A stretch of 39,845 bases of DNA from Oscillatoria sp. (lineage in GTDB: Bacteria; Cyanobacteriota; Cyanobacteriia; Cyanobacteriales; Laspinemataceae). Both the position numbers and the translations under genes were made by a program. The first letter of the stretch is position 1, and each line of letters starts with the position of its first letter. Shown here one piece after another: positions 6,187 to 16,124 of this stretch. Under the pieces are notes generated by a model. That model was not told where the DNA came from and ran no database searches. It saw only the letters and a list, made by a program, of their open reading frames with translations. Where the stretch lies: contig JAABSJ010000028.1 of assembly GCA_011390515.1 (NCBI GenBank), positions 1 through 39,845 of the forward strand, in the 5' to 3' direction.

Positions 6187-9100
6187 TTACAGAATTCCTC
6201 CTAGAATTTCTAGGAAGCAATTAACTTGGTTTTCCCATGTCCATTGTTGCATAAATTGGGCGGCAATAATGCCTTTTTGTTGGGCAGTTTCACGATTTTG
6301 ATAGAGGGTTTCTAGGGTTTCTATAATTTCCTCAATGTCCGATTCTCCCCACCCTTCGACGCCGATAAACTGGGGAGTGGGTTGGACGGCTTTCTGAATT
6401 TTTAAGGGATAGCAATGATTGGGTTCAATCAAATCTAAATGTCCGGTGTTGGCGGATAAAATAGTGGGAATTCCGCAAGCCATTGTTTCCATTGCTACGA
6501 GGTTGGTTCCCCCTTCGCAACGATTGGTAAAGAGGGCGCAGTCGGCTTCGTGGATGATTTGCGGCATCAGATAATTGGGAATTGCACCAATATCGATAAA
6601 GGAGTCAGGATTTAACCCATTGTTGATTAGCCAATGGGTAATATTTAAGCGTTTATCTGCCCCAATTTGCGGCAGTCCGGTGACATGACCCGTGGTTTCG
6701 AGTCCGCGCATAAATTGGGGCCAAAAGTTATGCCATGCGGTGATGAGTAAGGCTTCAGGGTGACGTTTTTGGAAGGCTTTAAAGGCGGCGATGACGATAT
6801 CTTGCCCTTTGCGATATTCTAGTTTGCCGCCGCTGAAGATGACGAAGCGATCGCCGAATAAATTAGACTTAGGGGCAGGATGAAACAAGGTGGGGTCAAT
6901 GCCTTGGGGTAATGCCTGAACTGTGGTGATTCCCTGACTTTTTAGAACTTCAGCATTCCAATTTGAACCAGCAACAATTAACAAATAGTTCTCGGCTAAT
7001 TTGCGTTTTTCTGGGGTGAAATTCGTATCTTCAAAGAAGATTAAGCCGATATTTTGTTTGCCGCCGAGTTGTTGGGTGGTGGCAAGACTGATAAAATCAT
7101 TGCCGAGGGCATGAAGGACGGGAAAATCACACCATATCGGTTTACCGGGGTTTTGAGTCCGCAATTGTTCTAAATTTTGATACCGATCGCAAGCAGGTTG
7201 GAGTTGCGATCGCACCAACGGATTCACTACCCCCGAGGTATCCGGTGGCAGCAATAACATCGGTTCATATCCCGGGTTTTTTTGCAGTTGCAGGGTGAGA
7301 TTTGTCCCATAAATCCCCCACCCAGTCATCTGATTGATCGACCATGCAAGGCCCAATCTCAAGGGTTTCTGAGAGGGTTTTGCAACGGGTTGATTGCGAT
7401 CGCCAATTGAGTTAGTCATCATCGATTTGGGGTTCATCCTGACTTCACCTTCTAAGCATTTTTTCCCGGGCAAAGATGGGTTTTGTTCCGGTAGTCCAAC
7501 TTTTGCAGAATTCTCCACAGTTTGCCGCAATGCTTCAGCAATGCGATCGCCTACTTCCTGCCAGTCTCCCGGTTGTTTTTGCCGGAATAATTGCAGACTC
7601 GGATACCAAGGCGAATCGGAGCCCTCCAGTCCCCAACGCCAATCGGGAGTATAAGCTAATAACAGCCAAGTGAGTTTACCCATTGCCCCGGCTAAATGGG
7701 CAACGGAAGTATCCACGGTAATAATTAAATCTAATTGGGAAATTGCCGCAGCGGTATCAGCAAAATCCTGGAGAGTTGGTCCTAAATCCTGAATGGGTAA
7801 ATTTCTCCCTTGCCAACTTTCCCCCGCTTGCCCTTTTTGAAGACTATAAACTTTAACCCCAGAAACGGTTAACAAAGATTGGAAAACATCCAGGGAACAG
7901 GACCGCTTATAATCGCTGTGGTGTTGGGGATTTCCTGCCCAGACAATCCCCACTTTAAACTGTGCTGATTCAAGGGTAAGTTGCCTTGAATAGGGCGGCT
8001 GAATATAAGGAATGATATTGGGAATTGTGGGTAAAGTCGTGCCAAAAATTCGAGGCAAACTCATCAGGGGAATCCAACTCTCAAACGGTTTTAACGCCTC
8101 TTGATTGGAACTAATTGCATCAATACCCGGAACCGTTTTTAAGACAGAAACCAGGGGCGCAGCAACTAAGGCGACTACCCGGATTCCCTGTTGGGCAAGT
8201 AAGGGGGCATAGCGGATAAATTGGAGGATATCCCCTAACCCTTGTTCAGCATATAATAGGAGTGTCTTGCCGGTTAAATCTGCACCCTCCCACCGAGGAA
8301 CCTCAAAGTGAGGTGGGGCGGGGCATCCTTTGACGCGCCACCGCCATTCGTATTCGGCAAAACCTCCGCGCAAGTCTCCGGCAATCAGGAGACTGATGGC
8401 GAGGTTGAGGTGAGCTTCGGCAGAGTCGGGCTGGATTTCGAGGGCGCGGTGATAGGTGGCGATCGCCCCGGCGGTGTGATGTTGTTCCTGGAAAGCCGTT
8501 CCCAGGTTAATTTGGGCGTCAATATACTGGGAATCCAGGGCGATCGCTCGCTGAAAACAAGCCACTGCCTCGGTAATTCTGCCTGTCTTCAGGAACAGAT
8601 TCCCCAAGGTATTATGGGCTTCTATATAGTCGGGGTCAAGGTTAGTCGCCTCCTGGATATGGGCGATCGCCTCTGTAACATTCCCCACTTCTTCCAGGGC
8701 ATTTCCCAGATGGTAATGAGCTTGACTATGATAAGCATCCAGGGCGATGACTTGGCGATAGTGGGCGATCGCTTCCTGGAAATTTCCCTCGTCACACAAG
8801 GCATTTCCCAGATTATAATGGGCGGGGAGACAGCAGGAATCTACGGCGATCGCTTGTGCTAAATAGGAAATCGCCTCACTGGTTTTGCCCAAACTGCGTA
8901 AGGCTGCCCCGAGATTAATATAGGCAGGGAGATAGCGGCAATCGGCAATGATCGCTTGCTTGTAATACCCCACTGCGGTATTAATTTTTCCCCCTTGATG
9001 GGCGATCGCCCCTAACAGTTGCCACCCTTGCGCCTGATTGGGATACTGACGCAGTAACACCCGGCAACGGCGTTGAGCATCGGCAAAGTTACCCGCTTCG

Positions 9101-12100
9101 TAATCCTGGCGGGCGAGGGCGAATTCTGGGCTGATTGTCGAAGGTTCGGCGAAGACAATCCGCGTCGCCAACACCTCGGTTAAACTCTGTGCTACCGCAT
9201 CAAATACCCCCTGCCAATCCCCCCGTTCCTCCTGGCGAAACAGGCGCATTGTCGGATACCAAGGGGAATCAGAGCGATTCAGCAACCACCGCCAATCTGG
9301 AGCATAGCTTAACGCCACCCAGACGGATTTACCCAAGGCACCGGCTAAATGTGCTACGGAAGTATCCACCGTAATCACTAAGTCTAATTGAGCAATCATG
9401 GCGGCAGTATCGGCTAAATCCTGTAAGTGCGGGGCTAAATCTTGAATCGGGAGATTTTGCTGGCGAATGCGGGATTCTTCCGGACCTTTTTGGAGACTAT
9501 ACCACTTAATGCCGGGAATGTTGAGCAGGGGGAGAAAATAGCGCAAGGGACAGGAACGAGTGCGATCGCCTTTATGTTGGGGATTCCCCGCCCAGACGAT
9601 ACCCACCTTAAATCCCGGTGCATCTAATATAACTGGGGCTAAATGGTTGGGGGTGAGATAGGGAACTTCCCCAGGGATAGTTGCTAAGGTAGTTCCTAAG
9701 ATGTGAGGCAAACTCAACAGGGGAATCCAGACATCAATCGGTGCCAATTCGGACCAATAGGCGCTGACGCGATCGATGCCCGGGACGCTTGCAAATAAGC
9801 GCACCAAGGGTTGGTTAACCAAGGCAACGACTCGCCCCCCGCGTTGGACGAGTAAGGCGGCATAACGGATGAATTGGATACAATCTCCCAATCCTTGCTC
9901 GGCATGGAGTAAAATGGTCTTCCCTTGGAGATCGGAACCGTCCCAAAATGGCGCAGGAATCGGGGGTAAATCTGGTGCGGCTTTCACCCGCCACCGCCAT
10001 TCATAGTCCCGAAATCCCTGGCATAAGTCACCTTGGATCAGTAAGGCAATTCCCCGGTTGTTATGGGCTTCAGAGTAGTCCGGTTGTAGGCGCAGGGCGG
10101 TGTTATAGCAGGCGATCGCCTCCTCGACTCGTCCCAAGTCTTGCAGTACCAACCCCAAATTATTGTATCCTTGGGCATAGTTGGGATTCAGGGTAATTGC
10201 TTGTTCAAAGTGAGAAATGGCGGTTTCTAATTCCCCCAACTCGTGCAATACCATCCCCAGATTATTATACCCCTCCACATGGTTCGGTTGCAAGACAATC
10301 ACCCGCTCAAACTGGGTGATCGCCGCTTCCCGGTTTCCCAGTTCCCACAGGGCATTTCCTAAGTTGTAATGCAACCCCACTTCTTGCGGGGCGTAAGGTA
10401 AAGCGCGGTGATAACAAGCAACGGCTTCTCGACAGTTTCCCTGACTTTTCAGAATCATTCCCAAATTCGTTAAAGCCACCGGATGCTTCGGCATCTGTGC
10501 CAACACTTGCCGATAGAACCGTTCTGCTGCGGTTAAATCTCCCTCCTGATGAGATAGAATCCCGCGTCCCAGTTTTGCACTCCCTTTCGGGGGCATCTTT
10601 GCCCGATTTCCTGTCAATTTCAACGCCTCAATTAAGGCTTGTTTCACTGCCTCAAAAATACTTTGCCAATCCCCGGGCTTGCTTTGGCGAAACAGGCGCA
10701 GGGTGGGATACCAAGGCGAATCGGGGCGATGCAGCAACCATCGCCAATCTGGTGCAAAGGGCAGCAACACCCAAGCGGGTTTTCCCAATGCCCCGGCTAA
10801 ATGTGCTACTGCCGTATCGACGGTAATAATTAAGTCTAATTCCGCCATGATTTCAGCGGTATCCCGGAAATGATTCAATTGAGGGGCTAAAGCTTGAATC
10901 GGGACTTCAGGGGAGAGTTCAGTTAATTCATTGGAGTCTTTTTGTAAGCTATAAAAACCAATTTTATAACCTTTGAATTTCTCTACTAATTGGATAAAAT
11001 AACTGAAGGGACAAGAACGTTTGATGGCAGTGGGATTCTCCTGATTTGCTGCCCAAACTATTCCTATTTTGCAAGAGGGAGAAGGGTTGAGATTCTCCGA
11101 TGAAGCATTTAGAAGAGATCCCCCCCAACCCCCCTTCTTAAGGGGTGAGTTAGAGGTATTTTGGTCGTTCGGTACTAAAGATACATCAGCCTGGGTAGGC
11201 GGGCGATGTTCCTGTAGATCCAGCCGGGAGGGGTGTGGGGGACGCACCATCAGATAGGGAATCTCACGGGGAATTGTTTCTAACGTTGTGCCAAAAATTC
11301 GGGGTAAACTCATCAAGGGGGCATGAACATCAAACGCCGGTAACGGTTCATCCCTCAGAACCAGGATATCCACCCATTCTAGCTGTTGCAACAAGGGAAA
11401 CAAGGGGGTATAACACTCCAGAATTACGCGCCCGCCCTGGGCGGCGACAAGGGGAATATAGCGGATAAATTGGAGGGTATCTCCGAGTCCCTGTTCACTA
11501 TGGAGGAGAATGGTGCGCCCGGTGAGGGGGGAACCGTCCCATAGAGGTTGGGGAAACGGGCGAGGTGTGAGGGTTTCGGTTTGCCACCGCCATTCATATT
11601 CAATGAATCCCTGTGGGTAATCCCCGGATATCAGGAGGGAGAGGGCGCGATTCCAATGGTAGATGACGGTGTGAGGTTCCAGGGCGATCGCCCGATTATA
11701 ACAAGCGACTGCCTCAGCTAAATCCCCAGAGTCATGCAAGGCGACGCCGAGGTTATAGTGAAATTCTGCTGAATCGGGAGAGCGATCGCAGACTTGCCGA
11801 TACTGGGTAATTGCCGCCTCTAAATCTCCCGCTTCTTTCAGGGCATTGGCGAGATTCGTCTGAATTTGCAGGTCCTGCGGATCTAAGGCAAGGGCTTGCT
11901 GATACTGAGCGATCGCCTCTTGAATCTCTCCCCGTTCTAGGTGCAAATTTCCTAAATTATAGCAGGCTTTGGTATAATTAGGGCGCAGGGTAATGGCTTG
12001 GCAGTAATGGGCGATCGCCTCTGCCTGTTGTCCCGCCAACTTCAGGGCATTTGCCAGATTGTAATGAAACTCCGGCATATTTGGATGGACTTTGACGGCT

Positions 12101-12321
12101 TGCTGATACCAAGCGATCGCCCCGAGATTGTCTCCCTCTTGGGCGGCGATCATTCCCAACAGGTTCAATGCCAGAAGGTGATCCGGTTCCCGATGCAGGA
12201 TTTCCCGACAGAGGGTTTGTGCCAAGGCAAAATTCCCGGTTTCGCACTGTTTTTGAGCCATTTCCCAACATTGCGAAACGGAGAGTTGTGAGTAAGGGTT
12301 CGCAGATTGATTCACGTCCAT
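6187..12321 (-). CDS. Giant three-module TPR / GT9-like protein with C-terminal GT4 glycosyltransferase
   Basis: This 2044-residue protein repeats one architecture three times: tetratricopeptide repeats followed by a domain like heptosyltransferases (GT9). Modules span about 1-580, 587-1060 and 1065-1620. Each GT-like part has WDGS/WEGADLxGKT, EQGLGDxxQFIRY, GIVWAxNxxxxxxxxRSC and ITVDTxVAHLAGAxGK, and ends SPWYPxxxLFRQ. A fourth part (about 1650-2044) is GT4/GT-B: FSGGKLEYRKGQD and EGGTNLVAMETMACG. TPR arrays coupled to such domains are thought to glycosylate proteins or build surface glycans; the substrate is unknown. No signal peptide, so cytoplasmic. Module 1 has about 45 extra residues around 365-410, including PLKKGGWGG. 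It begins 36 bp after the phytyltransferase stop and may be cotranscribed. Confidence 0.88.
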   Translation of the reverse strand: MDVNQSANPYSQLSVSQCWEMAQKQCETGNFALAQTLCREILHREPDHLLALNLLGMIAAQEGDNLGAIAWYQQAVKVHPNMPEFHYNLANALKLAGQQAEAIAHYCQAITLRPNYTKACYNLGNLHLERGEIQEAIAQYQQALALDPQDLQIQTNLANALKEAGDLEAAITQYRQVCDRSPDSAEFHYNLGVALHDSGDLAEAVACYNRAIALEPHTVIYHWNRALSLLISGDYPQGFIEYEWRWQTETLTPRPFPQPLWDGSPLTGRTILLHSEQGLGDTLQFIRYIPLVAAQGGRVILECYTPLFPLLQQLEWVDILVLRDEPLPAFDVHAPLMSLPRIFGTTLETIPREIPYLMVRPPHPSRLDLQEHRPPTQADVSLVPNDQNTSNSPLKKGGWGGSLLNASSENLNPSPSCKIGIVWAANQENPTAIKRSCPFSYFIQLVEKFKGYKIGFYSLQKDSNELTELSPEVPIQALAPQLNHFRDTAEIMAELDLIITVDTAVAHLAGALGKPAWVLLPFAPDWRWLLHRPDSPWYPTLRLFRQSKPGDWQSIFEAVKQALIEALKLTGNRAKMPPKGSAKLGRGILSHQEGDLTAAERFYRQVLAQMPKHPVALTNLGMILKSQGNCREAVACYHRALPYAPQEVGLHYNLGNALWELGNREAAITQFERVIVLQPNHVEGYNNLGMVLHELGELETAISHFEQAITLNPNYAQGYNNLGLVLQDLGRVEEAIACYNTALRLQPDYSEAHNNRGIALLIQGDLCQGFRDYEWRWRVKAAPDLPPIPAPFWDGSDLQGKTILLHAEQGLGDCIQFIRYAALLVQRGGRVVALVNQPLVRLFASVPGIDRVSAYWSELAPIDVWIPLLSLPHILGTTLATIPGEVPYLTPNHLAPVILDAPGFKVGIVWAGNPQHKGDRTRSCPLRYFLPLLNIPGIKWYSLQKGPEESRIRQQNLPIQDLAPHLQDLADTAAMIAQLDLVITVDTSVAHLAGALGKSVWVALSYAPDWRWLLNRSDSPWYPTMRLFRQEERGDWQGVFDAVAQSLTEVLATRIVFAEPSTISPEFALARQDYEAGNFADAQRRCRVLLRQYPNQAQGWQLLGAIAHQGGKINTAVGYYKQAIIADCRYLPAYINLGAALRSLGKTSEAISYLAQAIAVDSCCLPAHYNLGNALCDEGNFQEAIAHYRQVIALDAYHSQAHYHLGNALEEVGNVTEAIAHIQEATNLDPDYIEAHNTLGNLFLKTGRITEAVACFQRAIALDSQYIDAQINLGTAFQEQHHTAGAIATYHRALEIQPDSAEAHLNLAISLLIAGDLRGGFAEYEWRWRVKGCPAPPHFEVPRWEGADLTGKTLLLYAEQGLGDILQFIRYAPLLAQQGIRVVALVAAPLVSVLKTVPGIDAISSNQEALKPFESWIPLMSLPRIFGTTLPTIPNIIPYIQPPYSRQLTLESAQFKVGIVWAGNPQHHSDYKRSCSLDVFQSLLTVSGVKVYSLQKGQAGESWQGRNLPIQDLGPTLQDFADTAAAISQLDLIITVDTSVAHLAGAMGKLTWLLLAYTPDWRWGLEGSDSPWYPSLQLFRQKQPGDWQEVGDRIAEALRQTVENSAKVGLPEQNPSLPGKKCLEGEVRMNPKSMMTNSIGDRNQPVAKPSQKPLRLGLAWSINQMTGWGIYGTNLTLQLQKNPGYEPMLLLPPDTSGVVNPLVRSQLQPACDRYQNLEQLRTQNPGKPIWCDFPVLHALGNDFISLATTQQLGGKQNIGLIFFEDTNFTPEKRKLAENYLLIVAGSNWNAEVLKSQGITTVQALPQGIDPTLFHPAPKSNLFGDRFVIFSGGKLEYRKGQDIVIAAFKAFQKRHPEALLITAWHNFWPQFMRGLETTGHVTGLPQIGADKRLNITHWLINNGLNPDSFIDIGAIPNYLMPQIIHEADCALFTNRCEGGTNLVAMETMACGIPTILSANTGHLDLIEPNHCYPLKIQKAVQPTPQFIGVEGWGESDIEEIIETLETLYQNRETAQQKGIIAAQFMQQWTWENQVNCFLEILGGIL
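11119..11155 (-). repeat. Dispersed palindromic repeat inserted in frame in a coding region
   Basis: The minus strand reads CCCCTT-AAG-AAGGGG with a G-rich extension and codes for NSPLKKGGWGG inside module 1 of the TPR/glycosyltransferase protein, near residue 390. Modules 2 and 3 have about 15 residues at the matching place, module 1 about 60. This peptide is familiar to me as the translation of a short repeat found inside many cyanobacterial proteins and intergenic regions. Confidence 0.65.
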
Positions 12322-12357
12322 GATTTAAAGGCTATCGGGGAGGGTGATGATCTGAAT

Positions 12358-13335
12358 TTACGCCAACAGACAAGCCACGGGAAACATGATATATTCCATG
12401 AAAAATAGTTTCCATATAAATTGGTAGCAAGCGGCGATCGCCACTTTATCTTCTAAATCAACCTGGCGACTGCGCCACCATAAACCCGTCAATGCCAAGC
12501 TATGGGCGATCGCCAAGACAAACGGATTGACTTGAGGGAGCCACAGAAACGCAGCTACACTGGTAGCAATATAACAGATAACTATTACCCATCGGGCTAA
12601 ATCGAAGACAGTCCGCGCCCCCAAACGCAGGGTCCAGGTGCTAATTTGATAGAGGCGATCGCCTTCCATGTCAGGAATATCTTTAAAAATGGCGATCGCA
12701 AAGGTAAAGCCCAAGACAAACAGCGTCAGCGCCCATACCGAGGGGGGAATCATCAACTCTACGTCCCCTGACATCACCCATTGGTAATGTAGAAACAACC
12801 CTAAATTAACAATAATCCCGCGCACGGTGAAAATGCAAAAAGACGCCCAAAAGGGAAAGCGTTTTAACCGGATGGGCGGCATCGAATAAGCCGTTCCCAA
12901 TCCTAAACTAATCCCCACCGTTGCCAACAACCAAGGACCTTGTAACCCAGCTAAGATAACGGACAAAATTCCCGTCATTCCTACAATAATTTGCCCTTGT
13001 TTGCGGGAAAATTCTCCAGAAGCCACGGGTAAATCTGGCTTATTAATTTGGTCAATTTCAATGTCAAAAAGTTGGTTTAATCCAACAATATAAACATTTC
13101 CACAGAGACAAGTGAACCAAGTTCCAAATAAGGGCAAGAGGGCTTTCCAAGTCAGGCTGTTTCCAGAGAAAGCCCAGGCGATCGCAAACAAGCCAATGGC
13201 ACTCAAACTGGTGCCAATAATCGTATGGGGGCGGGTAAATTTCCAGAATGAATAGAGCCAAGGGGCATATTTCTGGACCACATTCATTTCAGCCGGTTGA
13301 GAAACCGCTGGGGGAGAGGGAGAAAGTTGGCTCAT
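12358..13335 (-). CDS. Homogentisate phytyltransferase (UbiA family)
   Basis: A 325-residue integral membrane prenyltransferase, the committed step of tocopherol synthesis: it condenses homogentisate with phytyl diphosphate to give 2-methyl-6-phytylbenzoquinol. It shows the two acidic, magnesium-diphosphate-binding motifs of the UbiA family, NQLFDIEIDQINKPDLP (about residues 84-100) and KDIPDMEGDR (about 215-224), and about eight or nine hydrophobic helices. The FTRPHTIIGT segment marks the phytyltransferase branch (slr1736/VTE2 type). The open frame extends upstream to 13494, but that part overlaps the preceding gene and has no membrane-protein character, so I chose MSQLSPSPP at 13335. The gene follows the tocopherol methyltransferase by 59 bp, which supports the assignment. 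Confidence 0.9.
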   Translation of the reverse strand: MSQLSPSPPAVSQPAEMNVVQKYAPWLYSFWKFTRPHTIIGTSLSAIGLFAIAWAFSGNSLTWKALLPLFGTWFTCLCGNVYIVGLNQLFDIEIDQINKPDLPVASGEFSRKQGQIIVGMTGILSVILAGLQGPWLLATVGISLGLGTAYSMPPIRLKRFPFWASFCIFTVRGIIVNLGLFLHYQWVMSGDVELMIPPSVWALTLFVLGFTFAIAIFKDIPDMEGDRLYQISTWTLRLGARTVFDLARWVIVICYIATSVAAFLWLPQVNPFVLAIAHSLALTGLWWRSRQVDLEDKVAIAACYQFIWKLFFMEYIMFPVACLLA

Positions 13336-13394
13336 AATCTTGCTAAAAATACAATCACCACAACAGCAAAGATAGAAAAGACTGTCAAGAAAAG

Positions 13395-14309
13395 TTAGGA
13401 TTTCGTGCCACAGAGTACCCCATACCGGATTAACCCTTGCTTGTATCCATCGCGCATCAGTCCTAGAGCCAGCGCCCCTTGAATAGTTTGCCAACCGGAG
13501 AATAATAATCCCAAAAGGGCTGAGGGATCAAAGGCAGAATCAATGACTAAATCCCAAAATGGAGCCACCGCTTCGGACCAATCGGCAACCTGAATTCCTT
13601 GGAACCCAATTTCTCGGGCAATTGTCTCATATTCGGGTAAAGAAATCACATAAGGCAGGTAATAAACCTTGTAAATTTCCATTAATTGATGCCGTTCGCG
13701 ATCGCTCAAGGGGGCAGCCGGGGGGGCCACAGGACGATGACACCAGGTTGCCATCATCAATGCGCCTCCGGGTGCCAACACCCGATAGCATTCCTGTAAA
13801 AACTTCTTTTTATCCGGCATATGTTCGCCACTTTCCAGGGTCCAGACGAGATCGAAGGAATTATCGGCAAAGGGCAATTCTAGGGCATTGGCGACGCGGA
13901 ACTCCGCCCTTGGACCCGGGGTCATGCTCCCCGCTTCCGGAGGGGAGGATGGGGAAATACCAGCTTCTCTGGCTCGTTCTGTGGCCCGGGCCGCCTGGAC
14001 TGGACTGAGGGTAATTCCCGTGGCGCTGGCGTTAAACTTTTGTGCTAAGTATAAAGAGCTACCACCGATGCCGCAACCTACATCTAAAATCGTGGAAACC
14101 TGGTGGGTGAGGTCCTTGGACAACTGCACCCCTGTCCAAGCCAGGAGTTCCTCAATCAAGTCAATCTGTGCCTGTCGTCGATCCAAGCGGCGATCGCCCC
14201 TTTCTCCGTAATACCCATGATGCATATGTTCCCCCCAAACCTGTTCCCATAGTCCGGAGGAAGCATCATAAAACTGCTGAATTTGCTCGTACAAGTTGCT
14301 CGTCATCAT
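13395..14309 (-). CDS. Gamma-tocopherol methyltransferase
   Basis: A 304-residue SAM methyltransferase, last step of alpha-tocopherol synthesis (gamma- to alpha-tocopherol). Motif I is [16 protein letters not shown] (about residues 72-88), followed by [12 protein letters not shown] and [14 protein letters not shown]. The N-terminus [21 protein letters not shown] is typical of the tocopherol/MPBQ methyltransferase branch (slr0089/VTE4), and the adjacent phytyltransferase gene supports it. About 12 extra residues ([14 protein letters not shown], near 130) lie between [12 protein letters not shown] and the [11 protein letters not shown] strand, encoded by GC-rich, repeat-like DNA. ATG at 14309 or 14306. 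It is divergent from the chemotaxis gene. A sarcosine- or MPBQ-type methyltransferase is a less likely alternative. Confidence 0.87.
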   Translation of the reverse strand: MMTSNLYEQIQQFYDASSGLWEQVWGEHMHHGYYGERGDRRLDRRQAQIDLIEELLAWTGVQLSKDLTHQVSTILDVGCGIGGSSLYLAQKFNASATGITLSPVQAARATERAREAGISPSSPPEAGSMTPGPRAEFRVANALELPFADNSFDLVWTLESGEHMPDKKKFLQECYRVLAPGGALMMATWCHRPVAPPAAPLSDRERHQLMEIYKVYYLPYVISLPEYETIAREIGFQGIQVADWSEAVAPFWDLVIDSAFDPSALLGLLFSGWQTIQGALALGLMRDGYKQGLIRYGVLCGTKS

Positions 14310-14395
14310 GGCTGGTTAACACTCAGAAGCCCTGGGCTTACAGTAAAGCAGCCTCTATTGTAAACGATCGTGAACCCATTGGAGAAATCTGCCCT

Positions 14396-15880
14396 ATGTT
14401 AGTCAAACGTTTCCCCTTGAGTTGGGATTTCTCAAAAATCAAAGTGACTTACCAGATTTTTGGGGGATACGCTGTTCCCATCTTCCTCTCAGTCTGTGCT
14501 GCAATTTTGGTATATTTTCATGGAGTCAGGCGAGTCAATGACGCATCAGAACAGTTAGATGCTGTTCGGGTGCGCGTGGATGAAGTGGAAGCGTTAGCTT
14601 ATAGCATTATCGCCATGCAGCGAGCAGCTCGGGCTTATATTATCTCTCGGGATATTAATGAATTACAAGAGTATGAAGAGTGGGATAATACGTTTTATGA
14701 ACAGTCGGAAAAATTGCGATTTTTAATTCAAAGCCCGGACCAAAGAGAGAATCTCAAACTGATTATTGAATTAGGCGATCGCGTTAATGAATTTGACCGG
14801 CGCTTAATTTCTTATATCGAACTCTCCAAGGTGAATAAAGCAGAAGAAACCGCTCGCAGTGGAGAAGGCAAACTCGCTGCAACCACGCTCAAAGAACTGG
14901 TGAAAAAGTTTACAGACACAGAACAAGTGATTTTAGCCCAGCGAAATCAAGAGCGTGCGGATGCCTTAATATTTCTCTCCCGGGTTGTCTTTGGAACCGC
15001 TGGAATCACGGCTTTATTAGGCATCACCATCGGCGCTAAAATTGCCTCGGCGATCGGTCAAAAAATGAACCAACAAGCCGCTGCGATCGCAAAATCCGCT
15101 GCGGAAATTGCTGCCACCATTGAACAACAGGAACGTAGCGCCGCCTTTCAATCCACTGCCACCACCGAAACCACCACTCACCTCGATCGCTTAAGTTTTT
15201 CCTCTCAACAAGCAGCCGAGGAAACCACCCATTCATCCGCCTGTGCCGATCGCGCCCTCACCCTCGCTAATCAAGGGACCGCAGCCGTTAGCGAAACTTT
15301 AGCGGCAATGGCAACCCTGGAACAGAAAGTGCAGGATATCGCCGGGGAAATCGGCTGTTTAAACCAACAAACCCATCAAATTGCCGATATTGCCCAATTA
15401 GTCGGTCAGTTAGCCACCCAAACGAATATGCTGGCCTTAAATGCCGCGATCGAAGCGATTCGTGCCGGGGATAAAGGCAAAGGATTTGGGGTCGTTGCCA
15501 CGGAAATCCGCAAACTCGCCGATCGCAGCAAAGAATCCGCTGATAAAATTCACACCCTACTCAGGGATATCGAAGCGACTCTCGGTTCTACCATTAAAGT
15601 TACCCAGGAAGGAACCACCAGCGTCACCGCCAGTAGTCAGATTACTCAACAAACTGCTGAGGCATTTCAAGGAGTTCGTACAGCCATCGATGAAGTTGTT
15701 GCCAGTACCGCCGAAATTGCCCTCGTTGCTAAACAACAAGCCACGGCAATCCATGAAGTGCTGGATGCTACTAATACTATTGATATTTCGGCGCGAGAAA
15801 ATGTCGCCGGTATCACTCAAGTTAAAATTGCCATCCAACAACTCAATGATGCAGCCCAAGCGTTGCAAGCAATGGTCTAG
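14396..15880 (+). CDS. Methyl-accepting chemotaxis protein with CHASE3-like sensor
   Basis: A 494-residue transducer. A first membrane helix (about 20-43) is followed by a helical periplasmic region of about 140 residues that resembles CHASE3 ([24 protein letters not shown]), a second membrane helix (about 190-215) and a long cytoplasmic coiled coil. The signalling tip (about 334-381) contains [37 protein letters not shown] split around the turn; GDKGKG replaces the usual GExGRG. I see no separate HAMP domain. In filamentous cyanobacteria such proteins feed CheA for pilus- or slime-based gliding. The open frame runs upstream to 14168 across the divergent gene; ATG 14396 has GGAG 11 bp upstream and starts shortly before the first helix, so it is preferred. 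Confidence 0.9.
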   Translation: MLVKRFPLSWDFSKIKVTYQIFGGYAVPIFLSVCAAILVYFHGVRRVNDASEQLDAVRVRVDEVEALAYSIIAMQRAARAYIISRDINELQEYEEWDNTFYEQSEKLRFLIQSPDQRENLKLIIELGDRVNEFDRRLISYIELSKVNKAEETARSGEGKLAATTLKELVKKFTDTEQVILAQRNQERADALIFLSRVVFGTAGITALLGITIGAKIASAIGQKMNQQAAAIAKSAAEIAATIEQQERSAAFQSTATTETTTHLDRLSFSSQQAAEETTHSSACADRALTLANQGTAAVSETLAAMATLEQKVQDIAGEIGCLNQQTHQIADIAQLVGQLATQTNMLALNAAIEAIRAGDKGKGFGVVATEIRKLADRSKESADKIHTLLRDIEATLGSTIKVTQEGTTSVTASSQITQQTAEAFQGVRTAIDEVVASTAEIALVAKQQATAIHEVLDATNTIDISARENVAGITQVKIAIQQLNDAAQALQAMV

Positions 15881-15972
15881 GAGGGTTTGTGATGACATTG
15901 GAGCTTTTAAAACCGGATTTTCTATCATTTAGACGCGCTATAGTTAACCTCAATCATTCTGACAATAAAATG

Positions 15973-16030
15973 AAGGAGTGGGAGCATCTTGCGCCCGAGG
16001 AGAATAGGGGTCATCTTGCTCCCACTCCTT
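15973..16030. repeat. Hairpin repeat with GGAGTGGGAGCA arms
   Basis: A 14-bp stem (15973-15986 with 16017-16030) encloses 30 bases. The arm and part of the loop are related to the longer palindrome at 30410-30463 (GGAGTGCGAGCATCTTGC). It lies 93 bp after the chemotaxis gene stop with no T-run, so it is a dispersed repeat that may act as a 3' structure. Confidence 0.8.
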
Positions 16031-16083
16031 AAATAACATTTGTACTTCATGAGCTTGGAAAGCGCTATAAATGCGAAAACCTG

Positions 16084-16089
16084 TATAAT
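16084..16089 (+). promoter_or_regulatory. Minus-10-like box upstream of the binding-protein gene
   Basis: A perfect TATAAT lies 35 bp before the ATG at 16125, giving a leader of about 30 nt. No convincing minus-35 box is seen at 16-18 bp. Confidence 0.3.
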
Positions 16090-16124
16090 TCTCTAAATTA
16101 CCAGAATCATTTCCTAATTCTAAT

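Noticed and set aside
13336-13494. N-terminal extension of the phytyltransferase
   Set aside because: It overlaps the tocopherol methyltransferase gene and adds no recognisable sequence; the ATG at 13335 fits the family length.
14168-14395. N-terminal extension of the chemotaxis protein
   Set aside because: It is antisense to the start of the divergent methyltransferase gene; ATG 14396 has a ribosome binding site and precedes the first membrane helix.
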